Shown here: piece after piece, positions 30,942 through 45,563 of the stretch | How the letters are laid out: each line of letters starts with the position of its first letter | Position numbering within the stretch: position 1 is the stretch's first letter | DNA from: Syngnathus acus | Lineage: Eukaryota > Chordata > Actinopteri > Syngnathiformes > Syngnathidae | Length of the DNA: 64,000 nucleotides | Direction of reading: 5' to 3' | Assembly: GCF_901709675.1 (NCBI RefSeq) | Contig: NC_051101.1 | Coordinates: forward strand, 9,258,501-9,322,500 | The notes under the pieces: model-generated | Seen by the model: the letters and a program-made list of their open reading frames with translations, nothing else | What the model was told of the DNA's origin: nothing | Database searches by the model: none | Made by a program: the position numbers and the translations under genes

Positions 30942-33900
30942 AAGATGGCTGCTCCCGCATGGTAGTCAGCCTCAGTTAGGCAATGGAAGATAGTAGTGAT
31001 ATAGTTTGTTACTGCTTCAAGCTTGTATCCTTTGGAATCTAGGAGAACTTGGGATGCAAACTTTAGTTGACTTCTTGGAACCCTTTATGTTGAAACATTG
31101 CATTCAGATTATTTATCCTTTGTTGGATTACAAACAATTTGGATTGGCTGCACCTGCTTGCCTACCTGTCAACCTTTGCCTGCCACGACCTCTATACCTC
31201 TGCCTGCTTGCCTCCATGTTGGACATCTCCATCTTCAACAAGGTAGGCAACAGCTGTACACCGAAATCCATATGCATGGAAGTTGTTTTGCATGTCTACA
31301 TGCTAGAACGGCTGGACCTCTTTGGGAAACATCTGTGCATGCATACATGAGAGTCTACTCAGTAGCAGGTCACCAATGCTGGGAAATCAACGCTTCAAGC
31401 TCCATTAATGTTGCCGTCGCCATGTTTGCTCATCTGTTTGGTTTCCAAATGATGTCAAATACACTGCAGTGCATGAAACGCCTCAAGTGTGTGATGGGTG
31501 GCCCGGCTTGTACATTTACTGCTACGCTTTGAAAATGGTACTCTACGGAGTAAACGAACTCAATCTCAAACTACCGACGGGATAAAGCTAAAGGCTCGAA
31601 TGGCGGTACGCAAGAGTGACAGAAGGAGAAGTCGCTGAGAATATAGAACATAATCATAATAAATGGTAGACTCTTTGGCCACAATGTGGTTCATACTTGG
31701 AATAGCATCAACTGAGCGCTAACGTTAACATACTATTACACCCAGAGGGGCTGTTTGCATAGAATCCAAATTTTTTTTACAGAAAACTTCCACTTTGACA
31801 ATTCCTTAAGCAACAACAGAGTTTGTGGTCTGAAAATGCAAAGCAGATCTTAATAGCTACATAACAATACTCATGCTTATGAAAACATAACTTATTCACT
31901 GAGTTATTGTTATTTATTATGGTCAAAAACAAATTTTAATTAGAGATGGCTTTATATGTCCCTAAATGTGTTTTTGACACTGATTTAAAAAAAGAAAAAA
32001 AAAATCTTTACTTTTCTCCAGCACCAAGTTTTGGAGATATAATTTTTTTTTTCAAATTTAACCTATAAAAGCTTGTGCATTACAATTTTTACCATCTATG
32101 ACTTTCAGAAGAAAAAAAAATCCACCTGTGGCTGAACCTAACCCTTAATTTACAAATATTACAAAATATATCACGTTTTATATTGACAATGATGATCTCT
32201 GTCAGCACATCTGGAAAATTTACTTGCAGCAAACATCTGGAAAATGTATTTGCAGTTGTTATTTGGAAATTTGATGAACATTTACGAGCCATTGTTATCA
32301 TTTAGAAATATAATATTGTTCTAGATTCTAGAACATTCCCATGGCTAGACTTATTTGATCTTTTAGCACTGGATGTAGTGCTTATCTAAATTTAACTACA
32401 CTCAAAAAATGTACAAATTTCTCTGTACTGTTTGAAAGGCAGTGTACATTTATTGTACTTACATTACATTTAAATCTTCGTATGTAGACTTACTTCAGCT
32501 TTTGTTTTACCACAGTGGCAATCACATTGGCATCCAGATTGTTGTAAGTCTTTTCTTTTTTTTTTTGCATTGCAGAAGCCAATACAGTAAATGCTTAAGT
32601 GTGCCCTTGAGAAATACTGTATAACCCACACAACCTATATTTAGGAATAAACTATACAATTTCCTGTTTTGGGGAAAACAGCAGGGTGACAGCTTGGAGC
32701 TGCATAAAAGTTCCAACCGAGCAACTGCAGAGTGGAGGCACGATGTTGGCCTTCATCACGACAACAGTAATGTAAGAATGTGTCACCCCACCAGACGGGC
32801 ATGCATGCCCACGCTGGTGTGACTAAGTGTTTCCTTGCTTAATCTGACAAATCATCCACAGTCCATATAGTTGTTGTTGTGAATTCAGGTCAATGACAGA
32901 TCAATTCTTGTCGCGGTTGGGCTGGTACTGCATGCCACTTTGTATGGTCGGGTGTTAATGTCCCATGACCGAGGCTGCTTTGTGCCAGTAGTGGAAGCGG
33001 AAAATTGCCACACAAATGTAGCCAGCCTGCTTTAATTTGTGTGATTTCCTCTCATTGCTTGTTGTTGTAAAAGTGCTTGGGTGTGTTTACATTTACGTGT
33101 GCAATTAAGAATAGTCGCTACTGAGCTCCCCCTACAGTTATAAAGTGGAATTGTTTTTCAAAAATCTAATGTCGCTCTATTTTGTTTTAAAACAGACTGC
33201 ATCGTCCAAATAGATGACGAACATTAAATTGAATCTTCGATACAAGCCAGTGAGACATCATCATAAATTTTTTTTTTTTTTAAATCACAAGTTTTATGTG
33301 AAGGCCTATTTTGGACAATGTGTTTGTTGTTCTAGAGTACAACAGGTTCATGAAATCAACCAGACTTTAAGTGACTATTGCCGTCCGCTTTTTTCTTTAG
33401 AGTTCATTGTGTTGAACCTTCTGTTCTTTAACACGCTGTAGTGTGGGTCAACGAAATCCAGAACGGCCGCTGAGTGACGGCTGCTCCGGTCCTCTGGTGC
33501 CGCATTTGGGCCGACTTAAAAGAGCGCCTGGAGAACGGAGCAGGTCTGCTTTCTATAAAGATGTGGTATCCTGAAAGGCGGCTCCACTTCATAATCATAA
33601 ATCGTCCGCTTGGAAGTCAGAGGGGTTCATCCACCCTAGTATACCAAAGACAGTTTTGATATCGAGACAGTTTAGTGTCGGAAAGAAAAAAATATATACA
33701 AAAAGTGAGGTCATCGCTTATTCGCTCTTCAAAAAACATTGTGTTCCTATTACGGACAATTCAAGTATTACTCATAGGTTTTTAGAAAAAGTCTGCGTGA
33801 GGATGACTGCTGGAACGCCTTCATCTTTCTACTGCAGGCTTTGGACAACTTTCGGGTCCACAGTCTCTCCCTGGCGGGTGCTCCGGTCGGCTCCAGCCCG

Positions 33901-35581
33901 TGCGTGTAATGGCGTTTGTGATGAGAATTCTAAACAGGGAACAGCAGTGAGGCATGACAGGAATGTGTTGCTATTGGAGGTAATACCATGAAAGAAAAAA
34001 AAATGAGAGTAAAAACAGAACAGAGTTGTGTCCTGAAGGAGGAAGACTAATGTTATTATACATAGGCTGTCACTCGGTTGGACCTATACCTCACCAATTC
34101 TTTCCCCGCTGGTCTGCCCCCAGAAAACCTCCGAGTCCTGTTTGCTCAGGTGGACACCGTGGTGACATAACCCATGTGGGCTGGAGCTTGCGGCTCAACT
34201 CACCTCATAGGAAACTGCAAAAACCAGGGAGACACTTGTAAATTACTACGATGGAGTAAAACAAGTGTCTCTTGTATTTATTTCTCATCATGAAAACTTT
34301 CTTTTTGAGAGGAGACATATTTGAAAACTGCAGCTTGTCTTAAAATGTCAACTTTTGATTGACTCAAAGCTCTAAATTTATAATTTCAAAATTGATTTTT
34401 TGCATTTAGGAGCTTGAAGGTCAAACAGGGGCAGGGAGAAAAATGAAGGCCAAAATGTAAACGTACATAAGTGAGTGGAATGAGTAGCATAAACAGAAGA
34501 CCAAACAAGTGGAAGGAAGAGGTTTTGGTAGAAGAGCCAGACGAGGAAAAGTCAGACCACCCATTCGGAAAACGAGAGGCGGTAGTTTGTGCAAGGCGTC
34601 TTAGTTTATGAGCATTGAAGGATTCTTCAGACGGGGGCTGTTTGGAGTTTATTCTATCATGCCACACAGTCTCAAGCCCTCTGTCAGCGGGCTCATTCTG
34701 AGAAGACTAATTACAGCGTAAACACAACATTAAAGTCCAAAAGCCACTTCACTATTTACCTTTTCCTCCAAACAATCCTGACATCCATCTCTAGATTCAT
34801 TCTGTCGGGAGGAACATATTCGCCGTAGTGTTTGTGTTTGCAAGCTGGTATACACTTAATGCAGGTTTTGATGGATGCCCTGAATTCAGTTTGAAAGGCT
34901 CCAATTCTCCCAGCTATAGATATGTAGGTCAATGTCACTCAATTTAAATCTGAGCTTAACCAGATTTGTCAGAAGAATATAGAAGGACTGAGGAACCATA
35001 ACATTCACCTGGTACCGGTCATTACATACCTGATGACTCTGACAATGGAGTAGTTGGGAAAAAAAATATCTGCCACTCTTTGTCAAATAATATAAAGTTA
35101 ACATAGGAAGCTGTGCTTCATTATCGCACGTATGGCTCATGAGGAGTGGTCACTCAGTGTCAGTCACCTGCATGGAAGCCTTAATGACTTCCACATGGAG
35201 CCCAAGGGCCCGGAAGAGAATGCTTTTAAGGCAGCCTTAGAGTTATGGCCTCCACATCTTTTAGCCTGTAAAATAAACAAAGCAACTGCTACTGGCTGCA
35301 AGTGTATGTGTGCGTCATGTTAGAAACTCTTTAGGTTACATTTGGTTATGAAGCAATGAAACAAACTTGGCTGTCACCTTGACTGAGGACCACGTCAGTT
35401 TTTGTTAGAATGCCACGTGCGAGTAAAAAAATACTTAGAGTTGCATTTCTACATGTAACTGATACATTTTAATATGAGCATGTAAGTAAAAATATTTAGC
35501 CTATGAAAGGAATGGAAAAGGCCAATACAATCCATTCCAGATTCCTGGGAATCGTTTAAATCAAATCATCTTGAGGCATTA

Positions 35582-35797
35582 AAATAATAATAATAATAAT
35601 AATAACATTTAATCAATTTACATAGTGCTTTTCAAGGACCCAAAGACATTTATGATATGAGTGAATGAATAAATGAAATTAATAATGAAATAAATAAAAT
35701 GAATGAATATGCCATTAATCCATTTATGAAATGAGTGAATGAATAAATAGAATTAATAATGAAATAAATAAAAATGAATGAATATGCCATTAATCCA
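35582..35797. repeat. (AAT)n and 74-bp tandem duplication
   Basis: (AAT)n at 35582-35605, then two copies (35649, 35723) of TTTATG..ATGAGTGAATGAATAAAT ... GCCATTAATCCATT. Confidence 0.85.
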
Positions 35798-38700
35798 TTA
35801 CAGCGCCTCAATAATGGCCAATAAAAAAAAGTTTTAATATTGAGTGAGATGGTCGGATCATTTACCCATCATTACCTGCCACACAAATTTGAAAATATAC
35901 TATGTTAGCTTTGCTAACATGTTAGCCACATGGACTTTAGTCTCTTCACCTTCTCTATTAAGGTCACTCATTTGACTGTTTGTGGGAAGCATTATTTTGA
36001 AAATACACAGTAAATTCCATGCAGACAGTGAAGATTGCAAAGTTGCCTAAAAGTTTTGCTGATTGGCTGAATCTATAGCGGAATAGAAGTTGTGCGTGCT
36101 GAGTGCTTCCTCCGCTGACACCTGAGGAGTGTTGATGTTCAGGCCGGGTCGGTGTAGCCGGCAGCTGCCTGGGAGGTGTAATAGGTTGTCTTACAAAGCA
36201 CAGACAGGAAATGAACCTTGCTATCTTGCATGAACCAGCTACATCTGGACTCAATTATTCATCATGGTTGTTTTTGGCTAGTGATAAATGATTTAGTGAC
36301 ACCGTCGACACCATTCCACCAAGCCCAATATAACATCCAGGCTAGAAGACAAGAACAACCAAAGACAGTCTGGGATGAGAAGAGTTTTGTTCATGTGATT
36401 TTACACTAAACGTTCTCCTTATCTTTACATGATGTCTAAGCTGATTACAGCTTTTTTTTTTTTTTTGGTATGTTGCGCTCGTGGGCAGGGTGGAGAGCGA
36501 AAACACTCAAATATCTTTCCAGTCCAAATCAAACATGAACTTCTCTGGTGCGACCACAGGAGAACGTTAAATAGCTCCTCTGAGGTTATGAACTGTTGAC
36601 AGTTAATAAGTCATAAAATTTCCCCTTAAAGACAATCCGAGATTCCATCTGCAGGGCACCCAGTACAAAGAACCGGAAAATAAATATCTCACGGTGGAAG
36701 TGGACTGGAATCTCTCAATGGCTGCTCATGGAGAGTCTCCCAAGCATGTCCCTCAAGGTTGCCTGCTTTCTGGAAGTGTGGACGAAATCCACCACCTCAC
36801 TGACTCATTTTTTCTGAAAGCATTTTTTTGGGGCGGTCGGATTTGGGAGCCTTGAGAGGCGATTCTGCAAACCCTGCAGTCAAGTGATCTTGGTGATTAC
36901 ACCTCATATTATTGTACTTGTCATCTATTTTCTTTGGCCCTGGGGTTGGTTGCCATGGTAACATCCGCACAGCGGGCGATGTGCGGACCCCCGCTGTCCT
37001 CTGCATTTCCCAGCTTGGCGTTGATGAAGGGAAGTCTAGCCCCGTGATCCCTAACCCTTGATGAGGAGGCTTCTCAATTTCAGGCTCCGGGTCCTGGGCC
37101 TCATGTCTCCCTCATCTTATTTACCTCCACTCCCAACCCCCGATTCTCATCCGACCCGGCAGGGCATCGTCCCCGCTCTAGTCTCGGATTAAACTGTGGC
37201 ACCGTGGCTTACCTGATTGCCAAAATTGTATCTTCTGCTCTAATGTCTCTAAGACAGCAAAGCCTCCTGATATTTTGAACATTTCCAGATGAGGTGATTC
37301 ATCTTGATTCGGAAACAGTCAGCAATTGAAACAAAACAATTCAAATTTTCTTCATCGATATTACAGCTCAGTTTGCATCCCCCGAATTTAAAATCGTGCA
37401 CCTTCACTGAATGTTTTTGCATTGTAAAATGTAACGGCGGTGTTGACAGGTACCAGTGGCGCGCACTGTGCACTGATGAAGACCAGCCTCGAGAAACCCG
37501 ACTCAAGTGCCGACACGTTCATGCAGCTTCGACTGCGAGCAAAACTAACAACGATGGCCCGAATTTTCTTCAAATGTTCAAAATCCCAGAATAGCCACAG
37601 CAGCCATGTTGTGTTTTTAGTGTCCTGTGGGGTTGAAAGAAGAAAATCTTTTCACAAAAGCATGAAAATATTTGATCACTAGCAGCAGGGACGCAAGTGT
37701 TTAAAGGACCCCATCCACAGGCCTCTGGCTGCGGGCCTTCGCAAACTGTAAAGAGCCCGCCGGTCCGCCTGCCAACCTTTGGGGCAGCCGTGAGATGAAA
37801 CAGATAAGATAATTGTCTCTAATGAAATCCAGAACCCTGGGTCTGTCTGGACCAGAAATCTAGCACGGGCTTTTTTCTCTCCCTCGTCTTTTTTTTTTTT
37901 TTTGGAAGGGGGTCCGCCATATTGATCTGAATTTAAAGAGCGACTGTGGAAGTCTGCCGCTAATTCAAACCAGAACTGTTGTACTGGCCCGGCAGGAGCT
38001 TTGATAGCGTTTGAAGTTCTCTGAGCGATCGTGGCACCATCAGCTTGCCGGACCCTGTCGCCATGACAACCCTAATTATCGTCCTTTACGGCCGCGTTTT
38101 TACACAGGAAGGGAGCCATTATGTTCTTTGGGGATTTGCATCTGTCTAGGCCAAGTGTCAAAGGTCAAAGAAACGCACTGAAACAACATATAGTATGAAT
38201 ACTACGCGGCAGATGAATGATGAATACTTTGGTACAAATTAGTTTTGTTTCTGCATCTGCTTGCTTAAGTTAACAGTCAACAACTTTTACTGGTGTTCCA
38301 CGTTTTTGTGTCAAGGTTAAAGCAAATAGACTGTGTGATGTATTGCCACTTTTCATGCTAAGCTACAGGCCAAAATGAGACTTTTGATTCCATATACCCC
38401 CCACAAAAACTCTCCGCTAACGTCAGAGCAATACTTCAAATTTTGTCCACATAAAAGCAATCCAATTACAATACATTAATCATTCTTTTAACGTGATAAT
38501 ATGCTTGTAACACAGAATAAACACGTTTTCTGTTTTCCCTGAAGTGCTTCCAATAGAGTTGAGACGTCGGCTGTGGAAAATGAAGCCACCACGTGTATTT
38601 CTTAGCTTTTGGATGATGTGAACTGCTTCAAAAGCAACAGAAAGTCAAATGCTTTTGCGCTGACATTCAGTCTAATTTTTATTTTTTTATTTTTTTTTAT

Positions 38701-41700
38701 TTAAATAACGGAGTGGACTCATTTCTTTCTCTTGACCTGCCTCTGTCCATAAAATAATAAACACTGACTTGATTAGTTCAATAATCAACAAGCTTTTTAA
38801 ACTTTGGATATTCAATTTAGGGGAGGAATAAAACAAAATAAATCTACACCAATCATGCATGCATATTTCATGCATGAATTTGAGGTAAATTCACAACTTG
38901 TCAAATTGATTGGATGTTTGGACAAAATGAAAACAAATCTCTCGTATTTCTCTGCCGGTGATCTCTTGTGTATCAATCATCTCGTCAAATCTGACAAACG
39001 AGACCTATCTAGTTACATTTATGAAAAAGACTCAATGCATGCTACAAGCCACAATATTAGGTACACTTGCTGATTTTTTTTTCAATGGGATTAATCACAA
39101 ATGAAAATGATTTTCTTTGCGACTGCAGAATTATCAATACATTTCTTGTTGCTATAGCAACAATTCTGTCTTTACAAATAGCAAAAATCTGGTGCTGGCT
39201 TGCTGTGTTTTAAATAGTTGGAGCACATACAACATATTGCAAGGGAAATATTTGTGTTTAGTTCACATTTAAGTTACAAATTTTCTTTCATTTGTTTTGT
39301 TTTTGTGAGTAGATCGAGTTAGGTTTTGTGAAGTGCGTGCAAACACGTGTCTGGAGAACATAGTTGGTGAAATTATCCAAGTCTCCTTTTTTTTTGTATT
39401 CAGTTGAAAAACCCCAAAATAAATCGGCAATATGGAGACTTGGTTTGGGACTATTAAGAAAACTTATTTGATTATGTATTAGTAGAGCTAGCAGATACTG
39501 AGTGCAAAGCTTCTAATGTGGCAATGTATCAAAATTGATGACTTATGATTTTCTTAACCCAAGTAATGACTTGCTTGAAGTTTAATGGGGGCTTGACCTG
39601 TCTTGCTTGATTTTTGTCACAGTAACTTGGGACTTGTTAGAGATGAAGACTTGACTTCCTCCAACTACTGTTATATATACTTAAAAATTGCCTCAAGGAA
39701 TGTTCAAACCAGGACTAAAGATATTAGTACTGTATAAGAATAATCAGAATAGCAGCAGATTGTTTTTCAAAATGTCCGAATGTAGAGTAAGTTCCCAAGA
39801 AAACAGGTGTTAGGTTCAGTGTTGTAAATTAGGAGGCAAGCAGAGAGTACCGAAGGTCATAAATGATTTGTTTAAGTTTCGTACTTTTACAACCTCGCTG
39901 GTAGTTGGGTCGGTGTTTAAAGACGAAAGCTTCCCTGTTGGATGGTCAATTTGGGTGGTGGATGAGGCCAATAAACGAGGGTGTTTGAGTCCATTTGAGT
40001 TACGTTATGTTCCATTTTTCAAAACTGTTTTTTGACAACTTTAAGCCTAGCCAAGTGTTTTTGTGGCCAAACCTACCCAGAATGACGCATTAGCAATCAC
40101 TTTCAATTTATCTCAACATAATTTTTTTCTAAAGACCCTGCCTGGTGCCTGTGAATTCAATCAAAGGAACAATGAAATATAATAACACCACATTCATCAT
40201 CTCAGTGGGATGCCAGGTGGGCATTGTGGTCTGAGAATATTAAAAAATATACTGAGAGCATTTCTGTGCTAATGATACTTTATAGGCTGCGGTATTAATT
40301 CTATGCTATGATCTTCATGCTACCGGGAATTGTAAATGAATGTGAACCTTACGCTGCACTAACAGGTGCCTGGACACCCTTCTCTTTGCATTACACGGAA
40401 AAAAAAAACATAAATAAAATTCACAGTAGGTGCCTGTGTGACCATGTCCTTATTTCACATTAGTGTGGAGGTATATTGCGTGGTCTTTTTTTTTTTTTTT
40501 AAACAATTTAACATTCTTTGGAGTCCCTTTGCCTACATATGTTGATTTGAAATCATCACAGAGTAAAAAATGTCAAAAATTCAAGCAGTTGGTGCTTTGC
40601 ATGTTGTGCAATAACAATGCCAATTTATGATTGAATTATTTTGATGTCTGTATGTGAATTTATCGCAAAGCCCCTCGGAAAAACATTCTTTATAAATGAG
40701 TGTGAGTGCACTGTAAATAATTTCCCTTTGTTTTGGTAGTGTTTTCAAATTTAACGATTTTCAAGTCATTAAGTGGCTTATCAAGTGTGTCTGAGTGGGT
40801 TGCTGTTGCTCTTTCACGGGTCAGAGAACGCTCCAAATCAAAGAAGGTGGAGGCAGAGGTTGACCAAACACTTTTTTCATGTAAAACGTTCTGCCAAACA
40901 CCAGTCGTCCTCTTTGAACTTGATTTACTACGAAGGTCATCTGCTGAGAGGAGCACCCCGATGACAAGCAGATAAGCAGGGCTTTATCTTTATCAGTCAC
41001 CTGTGGTGGGGTGATCAGCAAAAAGTGCAGCCTGACTCTGAAATTTTTTTTTTGAGACTTTATTGGGTATTCCTACATATACGTTTACATAATATTTACA
41101 TTACGGCTTAATGGATTTTTTTGTAGGGTATTTAAAACTTTTCCAAGACCCAGCATGCATGTTATGCAACATCACTGACATATACAATACATAACACAGC
41201 AGACTTCAATGTATTGCAACAAAAAGGAATCAAAAGGTAATTTACCAAAAGGTTGCCAGCTTGATGTTGAATATACAAGTTTCAGATTGATAACTAGGTT
41301 TATGGGATTTACAATTGTACACTGGCGGAGTTAAGATTTTTTCCTTGGGGGGGGGACATGGGGGGGCCAAGAATATCTTGGTTTGTCCGCAAAACAAAAA
41401 ACGTTTTATTTATTTTTTAACAAAACCTCATTTTTAAAAAAAGAAATAAATAAAAATGCTGGAATTTTGTAAAATACTCCCAGAAAAATCTGAAAATACC
41501 AAAGAGTCAATCATCTGGCGCAGCCTTCCAAACGTGGTAAACTAAACTCCGAAAGTGCTCCAGTTTTTACGCCGAGCGTACCTGCGCCTGCTCACCAAAA
41601 TAGGATTTACAAAGCTAAACATTTTCCTTTCTGTCATCACAAGCATTTTTGTGTAGATTCCGTGCACATGTGAACTCCCAAATTGTCGCCCAAAAGACAA

Positions 41701-44628
41701 ATGTTCAATCCACAAACATGGCTGACATGCTGTATACATAACATTCAGCGTAGAAACAAATCAAATGTCTTCAATGTGTAGCGTTCCGTTTTTTTTTTTT
41801 TACATGAACTAAATTCTCATATGACTTCTTCTTGACATCCAAATGGTTCCTTTATCAGAGGGATGGTGTGTCGCCATGACGCCCCAGCTGGAATGTCAGA
41901 GAGGACAGTCAAATCTTCAGATACACATTACAACCAAGCAACACCACACAACAAACACAAGCCTTGTTATTACGTCTCACCACAGTAAACAATGGAAACA
42001 TTGGAGTCGGTTTTCATCGTGGAATGTTCTATTATGTTCTTATGCTTTCTGAGCCTGCACCATGTACAATCTCTTAGTGCCCTGGGATATGTTAAATTTG
42101 ACACCATATAAACTCTGTTGATTTTGATAAACACAATAGCATACTTCATTGCATGTTTACACCACACGTCGTCATTTTTTAAAATATTTGTGAAATTGAG
42201 CACTGCTCTTGTTGATTTTTGCCAACCTTGAGTGATTATAGCACATTAAGCCAATATATGAGCACAGAGTTCTTGAGTTCAGGCTTTTTGCTGTTTATCA
42301 AGATGGTTAACCTGTTTATTACTCATATGAGAAAGTGCCATGCATGAATTTGTAGCTTTATAATTGTAATTCATTTTAATATGTAGCACTTAATGTATTT
42401 TACATGCAGTTAAAGAATGCTTTGCCTGTAAAGTTAATAAATGGGTTACTATGGCAACAACTACTGCAACTGAATGAGGGATTCCATCGCCATTATTTCC
42501 TATGAGGAAAATCGTCTCTAAATCCAAACAGGAGGTCGCCCAGCGTCCCGTAACTGATTGCGTTCAACCTCAGAACTGTATTTAGGCTTTAATACCACAT
42601 TTTTTTTCCTCTTTCGTTCAAAAACTCAAGGAAACTCACATGTAGTGCATTTCCCTCTCCAATTTATTGACATAAGCGCCGAGCGTCTGCTCAAGAAGAG
42701 GGTGTTGATGGTCAATTTGACTTGCCTCGCTTCCACAAAAGAATCCCGCCTTCCTGGAATCCACTTAACGGGATAAGAGTGTTTGAAACTGTGTCGCAGC
42801 AACAGGGGGATCTTTGTAAGTGGAGGTAATGACACGTTAATTATCAGTGTGAGCCCCGCTATTGGTGGGCCACCAGGTTAATGAAGGCACATGGGATTAA
42901 TACCCGGGGAGTCAAGCGCCTTCAGGGACAGGATCAGGAATTGGCTGTGTCTGTAATCCCCTCTGGCAATGCGGCTTTCTCTCTCGACTGCAATAAAAGG
43001 ACAAATTGTCTTCTGAATGCATTTGCTTTCAAGAGGATGTGCACGGCGCTTGTATGATGGATCAGGCCTCTCTTATGCACTTACACAATCGAGAGCCAGA
43101 CCCAAAACTCTTATCAAAGTTAAATCAAGGTCTCTACTATCAGTTATAGCAACAGATTTATTTATCGGAGTTGCATCACACGGGCACGTTTCATCACATG
43201 CTGGAAGCGTATATTGATGGCAAATGAAAGTTTTGAGACCGAGGCTACCAATTTTATTTGTGTAATGCTATGCAGTGCTGCAACATTGCAAAGTACAACA
43301 ACAAAAATTGTTAAATAAATTGGGTTCCTAATGATGTGGCCAGTGAGTGGCGATTACAAAGTGTGAGGTATTAAGATATTGAGCTGGTTTAACTCTGCGT
43401 GTGTTTTGTTTTTTGGCCTTTTTTGCAGCATTTATTCCGTTCACTGAGCGTTAGAGGCTGAAGTTATTTTGCTTTTGCGTTTTCTTTTTTAACAGGCTAA
43501 AATATATCACACTACATATTCCTATTTAATCCTACAAAATATTTTTAGTAAATTTTTTTTAGTAGAATCCAAGGTATGTTTATTTTGATTTCCAGTTGTT
43601 AACATATTTTTACCCACATCTAACAGTACAGAATGCTCAATAGTTTATTTAAAAAAAAAAATCCTCAATTGATGGTTTATAAGTTTTACAATGATCATTT
43701 CCTATGGGAAAATATGTCTTGAAATCAGTGGCGGTCGACCTGTCCCACAACTCATTATTTCCCCTCAGAGATTCCACTCTATATAAATATAATTCACATC
43801 TATTCGATGTGTGTATATAGATCTATAAACATATATTTTATATAAACAACATCTTGATTGAACATAAACAAGAACATTTGAAATGGTTTGATCTGGTGTT
43901 TATACTTCCGAGAGGGGCCCTCTATTTATGGGCAACCGACGACCACAAATAATCATCGCCTTTGAGCCCCCAAAATCTGATTTTATCATCTGCAAAGTTT
44001 TGCACGGCCTTTGTGTACGCTCACGCCGCCTTCTGATTGCCTGTTTATTATTCCAGCTTTTCCACTGAGCCAATGGGGATGTAGCCAATTCCAGGAGGTG
44101 CCAAGCCTTTTCCCAGCCTTTTCCTGTCCGTGACATCATTGTGTACTCCTCCTAAACATACTGATTTGTGTCTTGTCTGCAGCCTGGGTGGCACGCATCA
44201 CACGCGTCCGAGGTCGAGCAGGTTTCCACCGGACCCTTCAGAAAGGTATCAAAGGATTCAAATCAGGTTGCGCGTCTGAGTCATGGCGTCATCCCTCACC
44301 ACGAGACAGCCTTTGGCTCTGATGAAAAGCTGCGACGCCAAATTATGAGCTAAAATATGTAATTTTCCAAATGAAAAATGCATTACGTCCCCAAGCCTTG
44401 AAACTGATTTATAAAAGCAAACACGTGCAGCCAAAAACATACCACGTATTCTTATTTTGCTCACTTAAATGTAGATTTCTACTAAAAGAGATTTTTTTGA
44501 AAGCAAATAACTTCTGTTAATGTTTTGGTTTCTTTTCTCTCCGGGATGTAATCAATCTGCAAATTTGAGCAGCAATCAGCTAACGCAGGTCAATATTTTT
44601 AGGAGAAAAGGGATTCTCAAAGTGGGGT

Positions 44629-44679
44629 AGTCTTTTACTTTGTGGTATTACTACTAGTAATACCACAAAGTAAAAGACT
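44629..44679. repeat. perfect 24-bp inverted repeat (hairpin)
   Basis: Arms 44629-44652 and 44656-44679 are exactly complementary, separated by only ACT. The left arm begins AGTCTTTTACTTTGTGG. Flanks show no similarity to the MITE ends in this window. Confidence 0.9.
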
Positions 44680-45542
44680 CACGACAGTGAGTTATTTGAA
44701 ATGTTTCGGTGAAATAGATTTGCATTTAATCTTTAAAAAACAGCTTGTTTGTGAACTTGCACTTATAGGTGTAATTTTGATTTAATTTTAATGTGCATTA
44801 CACGTTGTCATTATTCACTAGGGAAGTCAAGTCAACTATTTTCTTTAAATGTTCTATGCAGCCCGAATTGCGGCATTCAATCTGATCATTATTTTGTCAC
44901 TTGCTGTTGGCTGAAAAGGAAATCGCAGTGCCAAAAAGCTGAACTTGCAAATGTCACATGACCAAACTCAGAAAACAGGTGACTTGTTGTTACCTGAGAC
45001 CTTAGGCACTGCAATGTCATTTCCACTTGACAGCAAATGGCAAAATGGCTGGACTCTGAGATGTCTAAAAACGGTACATTTGGAAACTTAATAAATATTC
45101 TGTGTTCAGTGAGGGTGCATTTAACATATTAAAGACTTCCTCCTTTAGAAGACCTAAGTATTCTTTTGAGGTGGTATTTGATGTTAAATGTTTGGGAACC
45201 AATCCCCCAAATCTGTCATTCGTGGCTATGATTTTTCTACTGTACGTCTTTGTGTCAGTATGCCAACTGTCAAAATGACAAATTGCATCCTGCAAGGCTT
45301 ATGCCGCATCGATTACGGGGGCTTGAGAATGCTAATTGTTATGATCTCCTTTACTACCATCGGATTTAAGTTTTTCTTTTTAAACTACCTGCTGTCTAGT
45401 TAACGACATTATAATAAGCATGAAATTGCAACTTCTATTTTTTTTATTTATTGTTAAACATAATTCATGTCACTAATGGAATTTTTAAATTACTTTATAA
45501 ACACACGGCCCCTGGGCAATAAAATAGCAACCTATTTGGAAC

Positions 45543-45563
45543 ATTTATTTATTTATTTATTTA
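45543..45563. repeat. (TTTA)n microsatellite
   Basis: Five TTTA units. Confidence 0.85.

Noticed and set aside
31006-31532. Overlapping 114- and 144-codon frames with a donor-like CAACAAG|GTAGGC
   Set aside because: No family resemblance and no acceptor-bounded exon structure; kept only as a possible noncoding exon.
33474-33659. Frame with IWADLKERLENGAGLL, faintly like the HDAC IWSRLQETGLL segment
   Set aside because: The flanking HPEHAGR and CE.I.GRKA signatures are absent and no splice-bounded exon fits.
34861-34905. NAGFDG-like reading that recalls the HDAC SAGFDA motif
   Set aside because: Residues before and after do not follow the HDAC pattern (no LEGH, no GGY), and there are no neighbouring catalytic exons.
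41030-41480. T-rich and G-rich segment (CTTGGGGGGGGGACATGG) resembling the end of a DNA transposon
   Set aside because: No matching inverted end or target duplication was found, so boundaries cannot be supported.
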